The notes under the pieces were generated by a model that searched no databases, was not told the DNA's origin, and worked only from the letters and a program-made list of their open reading frames with translations. From Bacteroidota bacterium (GTDB taxonomy: Bacteria; Bacteroidota; Bacteroidia; Chitinophagales; Chitinophagaceae), in NCBI GenBank assembly GCA_016868775.1, contig VGFT01000003.1:248001-312000 (forward strand): a stretch of 64,000 nt of DNA, in the 5' to 3' direction. Of this stretch, positions 56,601 to 64,000 are shown in pieces. Both the position numbers and the translations under genes were made by a program. Position 1 is the first letter of the stretch, and every line of letters begins with the position of its first letter.

Positions 56601-58601
56601 ATGCCCACGCGCCATTCTTTTTTCTTCTTGATCCTGCTCATAGGAATTTGTCCCCTGAAGAGCAATGGCCAATTTTCCCGCTACATCGTGCGACTCAAAC
56701 ACAAAGGCGGCTCCACCTATTCGTTCAGCAATCCATCCGCCTTCCTCTCTCCCCGCGCCTTGAGCAAACGCTCCCGTTACAGCATTCCGATCGACAGTCT
56801 GGACCTGCCCGTGAGTACCGCGCAGCTCAACCAGCTCGCAGCCATTCCCAACCTCACGATACTGAATCCATCCAAATGGCTCAATGCCGTAAGCATTCAA
56901 ACAACCGACCCCGCTGCCATTAATACCCTAAATGCACTGCCGTTTGTACAATCTGTAACAAGACTCGCCGCTCGCATGCGCCCGGAGCCGTCGGTAGATA
57001 AATTCGAGCCCGTAGAAGAAACCGCACCCGAGAATCCTTCACTTCGAAATCAATCCGATTATTTCAATTACGGAACCGGCTCCGGTAATGAGATCCGGCT
57101 GCATCAAGGCGATTTTTTACACAACATTGGACTGCGTGGACAAGGCATGCACATCGCCCTGCTCGACGGCGGATTTTATAACTACACGACGCTGAAAGCA
57201 TTTGATAGCATCAACGCCAACAACCAAGTGCTGAGCACCTGGGATTTTGTCGCCCGAAATGCCAGCGTGACGGAAGATCATCCGCACGGCATGCAGTGCT
57301 TGTCGACCATCGCTGCCAACATACCCGGCCAATTCATCGGCAAAGCCCCCAAAGCCTCCTTCCACTTGTTTCGCACCGAAGATGTAGCCAATGAATATCC
57401 CATAGAGGAATTCAACTGGGTCTGCGGGGCCGAACGAGCCGACAGTGCCGGAGCAGACCTGATCTCCTCCTCCGTTGGTTATTATGATTTCGATAACCCC
57501 ACATTCAATTACACCTACGCGCAAATGAATGGCAATACCACGATCGCTGCCATCGGAGCTGATATCGGCGCTAAAAAAGGATTGCTGATCCTCAACTCCG
57601 CCGGAAACGAAGGAGGCAATGCCTGGAAATACATCATCACCCCCGCGGACGCCGATAGCATTCTCTCTGTGGGTGCAGTAAATTCAAGTGGGGTTGTCGG
57701 ATCGTTCTCAAGCTATGGTCCAAGTAGCGACGGACAGATCAAACCCGATGTAGCCTCGGTAGGCGTCGCCGCCCTGGTTCAATCATCGAGCAACAACATT
57801 GCTACGGCGAACGGAACGTCTTTTTCCTGTCCCAATATGGCCGGACTCGCCGCTTGCCTCTGGCAAGGATTTCCAGAAGTAAATAATATGCGTATCATCC
57901 AGGTGCTCCGCGAATCCTCCGATCGTTTTAATAATCCAAACGACCGCAGCGGCTATGGCATCCCCAACCTGAAAAACGCCTTTGGGAAATTATTGATCGA
58001 TTATGCAAAAGGCACCGCTACACTTAGCAATTGCCTGGCAACGATCCAATGGAACAGCAAAGACATCGCCGCCATGCGTTATGAAATCGAACAAAAACTA
58101 GTGGGAGAAGTCAACTTCACCAAAATCGGCGAGCTGGCGGCAAAACCCGGCACGATCATCAACAATCAATCCTATCAATTTACTCATTCCCTTGCCACGG
58201 CCACACCCGGACTCGTTCAGTTTCGCATCCGACAGATTATCGATACGACTGCCAATACGTATACAGCCCTCTACCTTGACACCGTTCAAGTAAATCTTCC
58301 ACTAAACTGCAACAGCAGTGGCACAAACCCGAACGGAGAACTGAACGCGTACCTGGCGCCCAATCCTTCAGCGCTAGGTCCAACTTACCTGGTCATCGAA
58401 AACATGGAAGCGTTGGGAAGCATTCGCGTTGAGTGGATCGATAGCAAAGGAGGTCGGGTGCGGGCAACCACCCTTAACAAACAGGCCGGCAAACAATCTT
58501 TTCTGCTTCCGGGTGAGGACCTTCCCTTTGGAATATATCAATTGCGACTGGCCCGAAACAACAAATGGATCGGAACGCTTCGATGGATGCATTTACGCTG
58601 A
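56601..58601 (+). CDS. Subtilisin-family (S8) protease with T9SS sorting domain
   Basis: A 666-residue exported protease. A signal peptide (cleavage near KSNGQ) and prodomain precede the catalytic domain, with all three residues intact: Asp in HIALLDGGF, His in EDHPHGMQCLS and Ser in NGTSFSCPNMAG. The last 80 or so residues look like the type A T9SS C-terminal domain: APNPSALGPTYLVIEN, then LPFGIYQLRLARN and an Arg-ending strand. It should be exported through the type IX system whose PorV and damaged PorU2-like genes are in this window. The 3' end overlaps the convergent methyltransferase by nine bases. Confidence 0.9.
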   Translation: MPTRHSFFFLILLIGICPLKSNGQFSRYIVRLKHKGGSTYSFSNPSAFLSPRALSKRSRYSIPIDSLDLPVSTAQLNQLAAIPNLTILNPSKWLNAVSIQTTDPAAINTLNALPFVQSVTRLAARMRPEPSVDKFEPVEETAPENPSLRNQSDYFNYGTGSGNEIRLHQGDFLHNIGLRGQGMHIALLDGGFYNYTTLKAFDSINANNQVLSTWDFVARNASVTEDHPHGMQCLSTIAANIPGQFIGKAPKASFHLFRTEDVANEYPIEEFNWVCGAERADSAGADLISSSVGYYDFDNPTFNYTYAQMNGNTTIAAIGADIGAKKGLLILNSAGNEGGNAWKYIITPADADSILSVGAVNSSGVVGSFSSYGPSSDGQIKPDVASVGVAALVQSSSNNIATANGTSFSCPNMAGLAACLWQGFPEVNNMRIIQVLRESSDRFNNPNDRSGYGIPNLKNAFGKLLIDYAKGTATLSNCLATIQWNSKDIAAMRYEIEQKLVGEVNFTKIGELAAKPGTIINNQSYQFTHSLATATPGLVQFRIRQIIDTTANTYTALYLDTVQVNLPLNCNSSGTNPNGELNAYLAPNPSALGPTYLVIENMEALGSIRVEWIDSKGGRVRATTLNKQAGKQSFLLPGEDLPFGIYQLRLARNNKWIGTLRWMHLR

Positions 58602-59759
58602 GTACTGAAACAACGCGGCAAATAAATTATCGGCCCGCTGTGAATACCCGGCAAATAGTTTTGCCTGAACCAATTTCAACGGATAGTGTTCAGTGAGCCA
58701 CTCTACCTGCGCTTCATTTTCTTTTTCAAATACGGAGCAAGTCAGATACAGTAAAAATCCATCGGCAGAAAGAGACGGGACAAGATTGGATAAAATCTGC
58801 CGCTGACGTTGTTGATGGGTATTGATCGAATCCTTTTTGAAAGCAACCAGTTGTTCGGGTGTTCGCGCCCAGGTACCGCTGCCGCTGCAGGGTACATCAG
58901 CAATGATCAAATCGAATGCGCCCAGCTCAGAACGATCTTTTTTTACGGTGAGGTCATCGGTTTGAATCCGAACCACCGGGACCTGTGCGCGACCGAGGCG
59001 ACGGGAAAGATTATTCAGGATCTTAGAGCGCACATCGGTGCAGGTCAATTCGATCTCCTTTGAGTGATCGTAAAGTAAAATGGATTTCCCGCCACTGGCC
59101 GCACAAGCATCCCACACGTTCCACTTAGATCGCTTCGGTAGCAGGGAGAATATTTCGGCGATGCGCTGCGAGCTCAGGTCCTGTATCACCACTTCCACGT
59201 CGATCGAAAATCGATTTTCCAACGAAGTAGAATTTTCCAATGCGAGGGCATCTGATCCGATCCGACGATACGAAATCTGGTCCGCCTCCAACCGCTGAAT
59301 GACTTTCGCTTCCCTACCCGGACGGATCCGAATGAACAGATCGGGTTGGGTAAGATGAGATAATGAAAAAGCGGAGGGATCAATCTCGGATGAGAGCTCA
59401 TTTAACAATGGAAAAACGGAGGATGCCGATACGGTTTTTCCTATGGCCGTGGCCCGAATATGCGGATCGCTACTTGAGGGAGCGGGCCAATCGGGACGAA
59501 GGGAATGAAGAAAGGCAATCGGATCGTGATGTACGATATAATATGCGCTGAGCATTCGTTCTTCCACATCCAACGCACTCCACAACTGTCCGATCCGGAA
59601 ATATGCATAGCAGAGGTCACGCAGCGTTCGACGATCGGTTGATCCATGCTGTCGATTGGCCGCAAAATACTGCTTGAGATAAAGATGAAAGGGGGCTTGA
59701 AACGAATACCGCTCCAGCAAGCGCCGGGCGGTATTCAATTGATTTTGGGAACGGCTCAA
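58593..59759 (-). CDS. RsmB/NOP-family RNA m5C methyltransferase
   Basis: A 388-residue SAM-dependent methyltransferase. The SAM-binding region is VWDACAASGGKSILL, the catalytic Cys motif is ADVPCSGSGTWARTPEQL, and the second Cys is in YLTCSVFEKENE. It modifies cytosine in rRNA or tRNA; the target is unknown. The best start is TTG at 59759, 12 bases after the upstream lipoprotein stop, so the two are probably one operon. Confidence 0.9.
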   Translation of the reverse strand: MSRSQNQLNTARRLLERYSFQAPFHLYLKQYFAANRQHGSTDRRTLRDLCYAYFRIGQLWSALDVEERMLSAYYIVHHDPIAFLHSLRPDWPAPSSSDPHIRATAIGKTVSASSVFPLLNELSSEIDPSAFSLSHLTQPDLFIRIRPGREAKVIQRLEADQISYRRIGSDALALENSTSLENRFSIDVEVVIQDLSSQRIAEIFSLLPKRSKWNVWDACAASGGKSILLYDHSKEIELTCTDVRSKILNNLSRRLGRAQVPVVRIQTDDLTVKKDRSELGAFDLIIADVPCSGSGTWARTPEQLVAFKKDSINTHQQRQRQILSNLVPSLSADGFLLYLTCSVFEKENEAQVEWLTEHYPLKLVQAKLFAGYSQRADNLFAALFQYSA

Positions 59760-59771
59760 GCGCCCAACGTG

Positions 59772-60623
59772 TTATTGATAAAAGAATTTAGAGGTCGTAA
59801 CCTGTCCGGCACGTGTGCTGAACAAACTATCGGGCTTGTTGGCTGAATTGTAGCGATAACTGTTATCGACCGTAAAATTCTGTGTGGGGTCGGCCGTGCT
59901 GGCAAATTGATTCGTCAGTACATTGTTGGCATTGAACCAATCCGCACGGTTCAGGATAATGGCTTCGTTTAGCAGGATCAGGGGATTGACCTTGGTGTCG
60001 TGGGTGTAGGTCTGATTGGACACCGGCGAAAGCGGTCCGCCCGGCATACTCGGTGCCGATTGCTCTTGCTTGGTCAGGTTTTTCCCATCGGCCGTATAGG
60101 TGTAGACGTTCTTGAGGATTGGAATGGGAATGGGCAGAGGCAGCAGGGTTGATTTCAGCAGGTGCTGATCGCTGATGATGCGCTCATTGGCGTCATAGGT
60201 GTACAGTGCACTATCCGTAAAGGTGATGCCGCCCAAACTTAGCGTAAAGGCACCGCTGGTATATCGATTGTTGCTGTACAGGTATCGGGTGACTAAACTG
60301 TCGATGCCGGTAGCCGCCAGATCGGGAGATTTCAGCACCGAACTGGTAATCACTCCTGCAGCGTTTCGATTGATGACAAAATCGGTTTGCACGGAGTTGC
60401 CGCCGGTCACGGTCACATTCACTTCCCGGATCAACCGGCGCTGGGCATCATACGAGTAGGTGGTGAAGGTAGAATCGTTTGCACCCGTTTTTGCAATTAC
60501 TTTAACCAGCAATTGGTTGGCCAGATTGCCGGTCCCCCAGTCGATCTCTTTTTGACAGGCCGTTAGGCCGACCAAGGTGGTGAGCGCTACGAGCAGTAGA
60601 AGCGGGAGGTTATAAGATTTCAT
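59772..60623 (-). CDS. Putative lipoprotein with YD-like repeats
   Basis: A 283-residue protein with lipoprotein signal (LVGLTAC then Q). It contains several motifs of the type Y-x-Y-D-A (YSYDAQRRL, YTYDANERI, YTYTADGKN), resembling short RHS/YD repeats, and is likely all beta. Many Bacteroidota encode such surface lipoproteins of unknown role. Upstream of the RsmB-like gene. Confidence 0.8.
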   Translation of the reverse strand: MKSYNLPLLLLVALTTLVGLTACQKEIDWGTGNLANQLLVKVIAKTGANDSTFTTYSYDAQRRLIREVNVTVTGGNSVQTDFVINRNAAGVITSSVLKSPDLAATGIDSLVTRYLYSNNRYTSGAFTLSLGGITFTDSALYTYDANERIISDQHLLKSTLLPLPIPIPILKNVYTYTADGKNLTKQEQSAPSMPGGPLSPVSNQTYTHDTKVNPLILLNEAIILNRADWFNANNVLTNQFASTADPTQNFTVDNSYRYNSANKPDSLFSTRAGQVTTSKFFYQ

Positions 60624-60669
60624 AACGAATGATAAGTTGGTTAGACTGAATTAAAGTACAATAGTATAA

Positions 60670-61884
60670 TCAGATTTCCAGCAGGGTTTTGACGGGATCT
60701 TTACCCATTAAAAGCAATGCCGGATTTTCCAGCAGTTCTTTTACGCGCACGAGAAATCCAACCGATTCCCTTCCATCGATGATCCGGTGATCGTAGCTGA
60801 GCGCCAGGTACATCATAGGGCGTGCGACGATGGCACCATCGATCACCACCGGTCGCTCTTGGATCTTGTGCATGCCGAGGATTGCACTTTGCGGAATGTT
60901 GATGATGGGAGTGCTCATCAAGGAACCAAATACGCCACCGTTGGTGATGGTGAAGGTTCCGCCGGTGAGTTCTTCCTGGGTGAGTTTACTGTCGCGCGCT
61001 TTAGCAGCAAGTTCAGCTACTTTCTTTTCGATATCGGCCATGCTCAGGCTTTCGACGTTGCGAATGACCGGAACGGTGAGTCCGCGCGGCGTACTAACCG
61101 CAATGCTGACATCGGCATAATCGTGGTAGAGCACTTGGTCGCCATCGATAAAGGCGTTGACGGAGGGCCATTCGGCAAGTGCAATGGAACAGGCCTTTGC
61201 AAAGAACGACATGAAACCGAGTCCTACCCCATGCACTTCTTTGAACTTATCCTTATTCGCCGCTCGGATCGAGAGGATGGCGGACATGTCGGCCTCATTA
61301 AAGGTGGTCAGCATGGCCGTGGTATTCTTGGCATCCACGAGTCGGCGGGAGGTGGTCTTGCGCAGGTTGCTCATTTTCTCGCTTCGAACCGCACGGGTAT
61401 TGAGCGCGGCGCCTTGAAATGCAATCTTTCCGGGCTGTGCGAGAGCGGCCAGCACATCTTCTTTCAAGATTTTTCCTTGGGGGCCGGAAGGTTTTACGCT
61501 TTTGGGGTCGACTTTCTTATCGGCCAGCATCGCAGAGGCTACGGGAGATGCCTTGAGGTCGCTGGCGGGGGCAGTGATTGGGGTAACCGGAGGTGTTGGG
61601 GCTTTGATCTCCTTGGCGGGTGCGGTTGCTTCGGAATTAGCAGGTTTAGTAGCGGATTCGTCGATCCGGGCCAGCAGGTCTCCGATGGCAAGCGTATCGC
61701 CTTCTTTGGCCAGGTATTCAAGGGATCCGGCTTTTTCCGCATTGACCTCGAAGGTGGCTTTCTCGCTTTCCAATTCGGCGATGACGGCATCGCGCTCCAC
61801 ATAACTACCGGCTGGTTTTATCCATTTGAGCAGGGTCACTTCCGTGATGGATTCGCCAATGGTGGGGACTTTAATCTCGGTCAT
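60670..61884 (-). CDS. sucB: 2-oxoglutarate dehydrogenase E2 (dihydrolipoyl succinyltransferase)
   Basis: A 404-residue acyltransferase core of the 2-oxoglutarate dehydrogenase complex in the TCA cycle. The lipoyl domain has its lysine in ESEKATFEV. An Ala/Pro linker, a peripheral-subunit-binding domain ([12 protein letters not shown]) and the catalytic domain with SYDHRIIDG follow. The start at 61884 is preferred to TTG at 61890. It lies 16 bases after sucA. Confidence 0.96.
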   Translation of the reverse strand: MTEIKVPTIGESITEVTLLKWIKPAGSYVERDAVIAELESEKATFEVNAEKAGSLEYLAKEGDTLAIGDLLARIDESATKPANSEATAPAKEIKAPTPPVTPITAPASDLKASPVASAMLADKKVDPKSVKPSGPQGKILKEDVLAALAQPGKIAFQGAALNTRAVRSEKMSNLRKTTSRRLVDAKNTTAMLTTFNEADMSAILSIRAANKDKFKEVHGVGLGFMSFFAKACSIALAEWPSVNAFIDGDQVLYHDYADVSIAVSTPRGLTVPVIRNVESLSMADIEKKVAELAAKARDSKLTQEELTGGTFTITNGGVFGSLMSTPIINIPQSAILGMHKIQERPVVIDGAIVARPMMYLALSYDHRIIDGRESVGFLVRVKELLENPALLLMGKDPVKTLLEI

Positions 61885-61900
61885 AGCCAATTGAATTTAG

Positions 61901-64000
61901 TTAAATACTAAAAGCCATTTGAATGATCTCAGATTGTTCTTGCTGATGCACTTTTTGGTAGCCGGTCGCCGTCGAGGCCGAGGCCTGTCGACTGATGACC
62001 CCAAACGGGAAGCTCTTCAGGTTCATTTGAAGGAAGGAAGCCGCTCCCATATTCAGCGGTTCTTCTTGCACCCAGAACCAGGTGGCCTTTGCATATTTTT
62101 TTTGCAGAGCATCGATCTGTTTTTGGGGGAAGGGATAGAGTTGTTCTACCCGCACCAGTGCCAGATCGCTTCGTTGCTCTTTCACTTTTCGTTCCATCAG
62201 ATCGTAGTAGATCTTTCCGGAGCAGAATAAAACTTTTTTAATCGAAGCGGGATTGGCAGCTGCATCGTCGATGACTTCCCGGAACCCTCCTTGTGTAAAT
62301 TCTTCCAGGGGCGAGTAGGTAGCCGGCAACCGAAGATTTGCTTTAGGTGCGAAATTGATCAAGGGTTTTCGGAAGGGCCACGCGAGCTGGCGCCGAAGAG
62401 CATGGAAGAAATTAGCGGCGGTAGTGATATTCGTAACAATAATATTGAGTTCGGCGGCAAGTTGTAAGAAGCGTTCGAGACGGGCACTGCTGTGTTCGGG
62501 ACCTTGTCCTTCGTATCCGTGCGGCAACAGCAGGGTTACGCCGTTCATTCGATTCCATTTTTGCTCACCGGCGGCGATGAACTGATCGATCATGGTTTGT
62601 GCTCCATTGGCAAAATCACCGAATTGTGCTTCCCAGATCACCAGCGAGAGGGGATCGGCCAAGGCATATCCGTATTCAAAACCGAGCACGGCGTATTCGC
62701 TGAGGAGGGAATTATAGATCTGAAAGGTTCCTTTTGTGTCTGGGATTTGGGAGAGACGGCTGTAGCTCTCGGCAGTTTTTTCATCGCGCAGGATGGCATG
62801 TCGATGCGAGAAGGTACCACGGGCCACGTCTTGTCCGCTGATACGAACCGATTTTCCTTCGGTGATCAGGGTGCCGTAGGCGAGCAGCTCGGCGGTGGCC
62901 CAATCGATCTTCTTATCGGTTTCGTAGAGTTTGATCTTGTCCTGGAGCAGTTTCTCCACTTTGCGAAGGGGCTGAAATCCTGCGGGCCATTTCATCAGGG
63001 ATTGGAAGACCGTTTGCAGCAATTGAGACGAAACGGCCGTATCTGGTGAACGATCGAAATCGACCGCGGTAGCCCGACGCATTTTTTTCCATTCCAACTC
63101 GGGTGGTTGGTATTGGTACGGAAGGGGATGTTGTTTGACTTCGTCGAGCCGTTCTTGCAAGTCCGACCAAAACTTCTTCTCCATTTCCTTAGCGAGGTCC
63201 TGCACCGCCGAATCGCCACCGGCCATTAATTTTTGTACATATACCTCACGTGGGTTAGGATGTTTTTCGATGAGGGCGTAGAGTTGTGGTTGGGTGAATT
63301 TGGGATCGTCACCTTCGTTGTGTCCGTGTCGGCGGTAGCAAAGCAGGTCGATGAAAATATCACTTTGAAACCGTTGGCGGTATCGAACGGCGATCTCCAA
63401 GCATTTCAAGACGGCTTCGGCGTCATCTCCGTTCACGTGCAGGACGGGCGCCAGCACGGTAGCGGCCAGCGAAGTGCAATAATCGCTGGTGCGGGCATCA
63501 TCAAAATCGGTAGTGAATCCGATCTGGTTGTTGATGACCAGGTGAATGGTTCCGCCGACGGAATATCCTTTGAGCGCGCTCATTTGCAACACTTCGTACA
63601 CCACGCCTTGTCCGGCTACCGATGCATCGCCGTGAATGAGCACCGGAAGAACTTTATCGTATTCGGGTTGATGACGGAGATCGGATTTCGCACGGGAGAA
63701 TCCGGTGACCACGGGGTTCACGGCTTCGAGGTGCGAGGGATTGGGCATTAGTTTGACGTGGATGGAATTACCATTGGGTGTTTTGATTTCACTGCCATAG
63801 CCCATGTGATATTTTACGTCGCCGCTGCCCATGGTCTGATCGAGCTGCACGGTTCCTTCAAATTCACTGAAGATCTGCGCATAGGTTTTGCCCATGACAT
63901 TGGCCAGCACATTGAGTCGTCCGCGGTGGGCCATACCGATCACTACTTCATGCACCTGTTCGGCGGCGGTATTGATCAGGGTATCCAGGGCTACGATGGT
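61901..64000 (-). CDS. sucA: 2-oxoglutarate dehydrogenase E1, 5' end beyond window
   Basis: About 699 C-terminal residues of a thiamine-diphosphate enzyme of usually 900 or more. Visible motifs include IGMAHRGRLNVLANVMGK, the HGDASVAGQG region (ThDP/Mg), DLLCYRRHGHNEGDDP and LLPHGYEGQGPEHSS. The frame is open to the right window edge. It decarboxylates 2-oxoglutarate and passes succinyl to SucB, encoded immediately downstream. Confidence 0.97.
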   Translation of the reverse strand, partial: TIVALDTLINTAAEQVHEVVIGMAHRGRLNVLANVMGKTYAQIFSEFEGTVQLDQTMGSGDVKYHMGYGSEIKTPNGNSIHVKLMPNPSHLEAVNPVVTGFSRAKSDLRHQPEYDKVLPVLIHGDASVAGQGVVYEVLQMSALKGYSVGGTIHLVINNQIGFTTDFDDARTSDYCTSLAATVLAPVLHVNGDDAEAVLKCLEIAVRYRQRFQSDIFIDLLCYRRHGHNEGDDPKFTQPQLYALIEKHPNPREVYVQKLMAGGDSAVQDLAKEMEKKFWSDLQERLDEVKQHPLPYQYQPPELEWKKMRRATAVDFDRSPDTAVSSQLLQTVFQSLMKWPAGFQPLRKVEKLLQDKIKLYETDKKIDWATAELLAYGTLITEGKSVRISGQDVARGTFSHRHAILRDEKTAESYSRLSQIPDTKGTFQIYNSLLSEYAVLGFEYGYALADPLSLVIWEAQFGDFANGAQTMIDQFIAAGEQKWNRMNGVTLLLPHGYEGQGPEHSSARLERFLQLAAELNIIVTNITTAANFFHALRRQLAWPFRKPLINFAPKANLRLPATYSPLEEFTQGGFREVIDDAAANPASIKKVLFCSGKIYYDLMERKVKEQRSDLALVRVEQLYPFPQKQIDALQKKYAKATWFWVQEEPLNMGAASFLQMNLKSFPFGVISRQASASTATGYQKVHQQEQSEIIQMAFSI

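Overview
The window reads as chromosome of a Bacteroidota bacterium, most likely in or near the Chitinophagaceae. Four things point there. Many genes start just downstream of a TAnnTTTG box, the Bacteroidota -7 promoter element. Shine-Dalgarno sequences are almost absent, with rpsU the clear exception. There is type IX secretion machinery (PorV, a PorU2-like sortase) and a protease with a matching C-terminal sorting domain. The gene set (HscA, CcmB/CcmC/CcmD, AMP nucleosidase, lone HsdR-N protein) also fits. Species cannot be named from sequence alone.

Layout. 1-3048 is an AT-rich accessory patch: an edge-truncated unknown gene, a regulator remnant, an IS3-family element (about 997-2470) with an A8 slippery site, and a serine recombinase cut off exactly at the IS end. 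3049-5590 is a three-gene surface polysaccharide operon (Gfo/Idh oxidoreductase, sugar transferase, FemAB/GNAT-like protein). 5576-7914 on the minus strand is Skp/OmpH-like, heptose kinase-like and ispD. 8036-22581 is the transcription/translation core on the minus strand: tRNA Thr-Tyr-Gly-Thr, tuf, tRNA-Trp, secE, nusG, rplK, rplA, rplJ, rplL, then rpoB and rpoC. An oppositely oriented helix-hairpin-helix gene sits between rplL and rpoB. 22666-24255 holds hpf, xerC and rpsU.

24285-32956 holds a decayed membrane-protein gene, an HscA-type Hsp70 and the porV-porU2 pair. 33011-38434 holds tyrS, tRNA-Gln and a nucleotide-sugar operon (degT, nucleotide-sugar dehydrogenase, rfbC, rfbD). 38495-44193 holds waaA, an unknown protein, tdk, ccmBCD and glutamate dehydrogenase. 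44246-50325 holds a broken S8 protease, an HsdR-N protein, AMP nucleosidase, a small lipoprotein, a double ABC ATPase and queA. 50386-64000 holds an Ldh-family oxidoreductase, ssb, an M14 carboxypeptidase, mnmA, two lipoproteins, a T9SS-type S8 protease, an RsmB-like methyltransferase, and odhB/sucB with the 3' part of sucA.

The most striking observation is interrupted genes among otherwise normal neighbours. The porU2-like gene keeps one reading frame over 5 kb but carries three in-frame stops. An S8 lipoprotein protease carries an in-frame TGA and a catalytic His-to-Tyr change. Two further genes are each restored by one base in a homopolymer: G7 in the helix-hairpin-helix gene, A6 in the nucleotide-sugar dehydrogenase. 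Whether these are decay, recoding, phase variation or assembly error is the main open question. I found no CRISPR array, no rRNA and no clear defence island.
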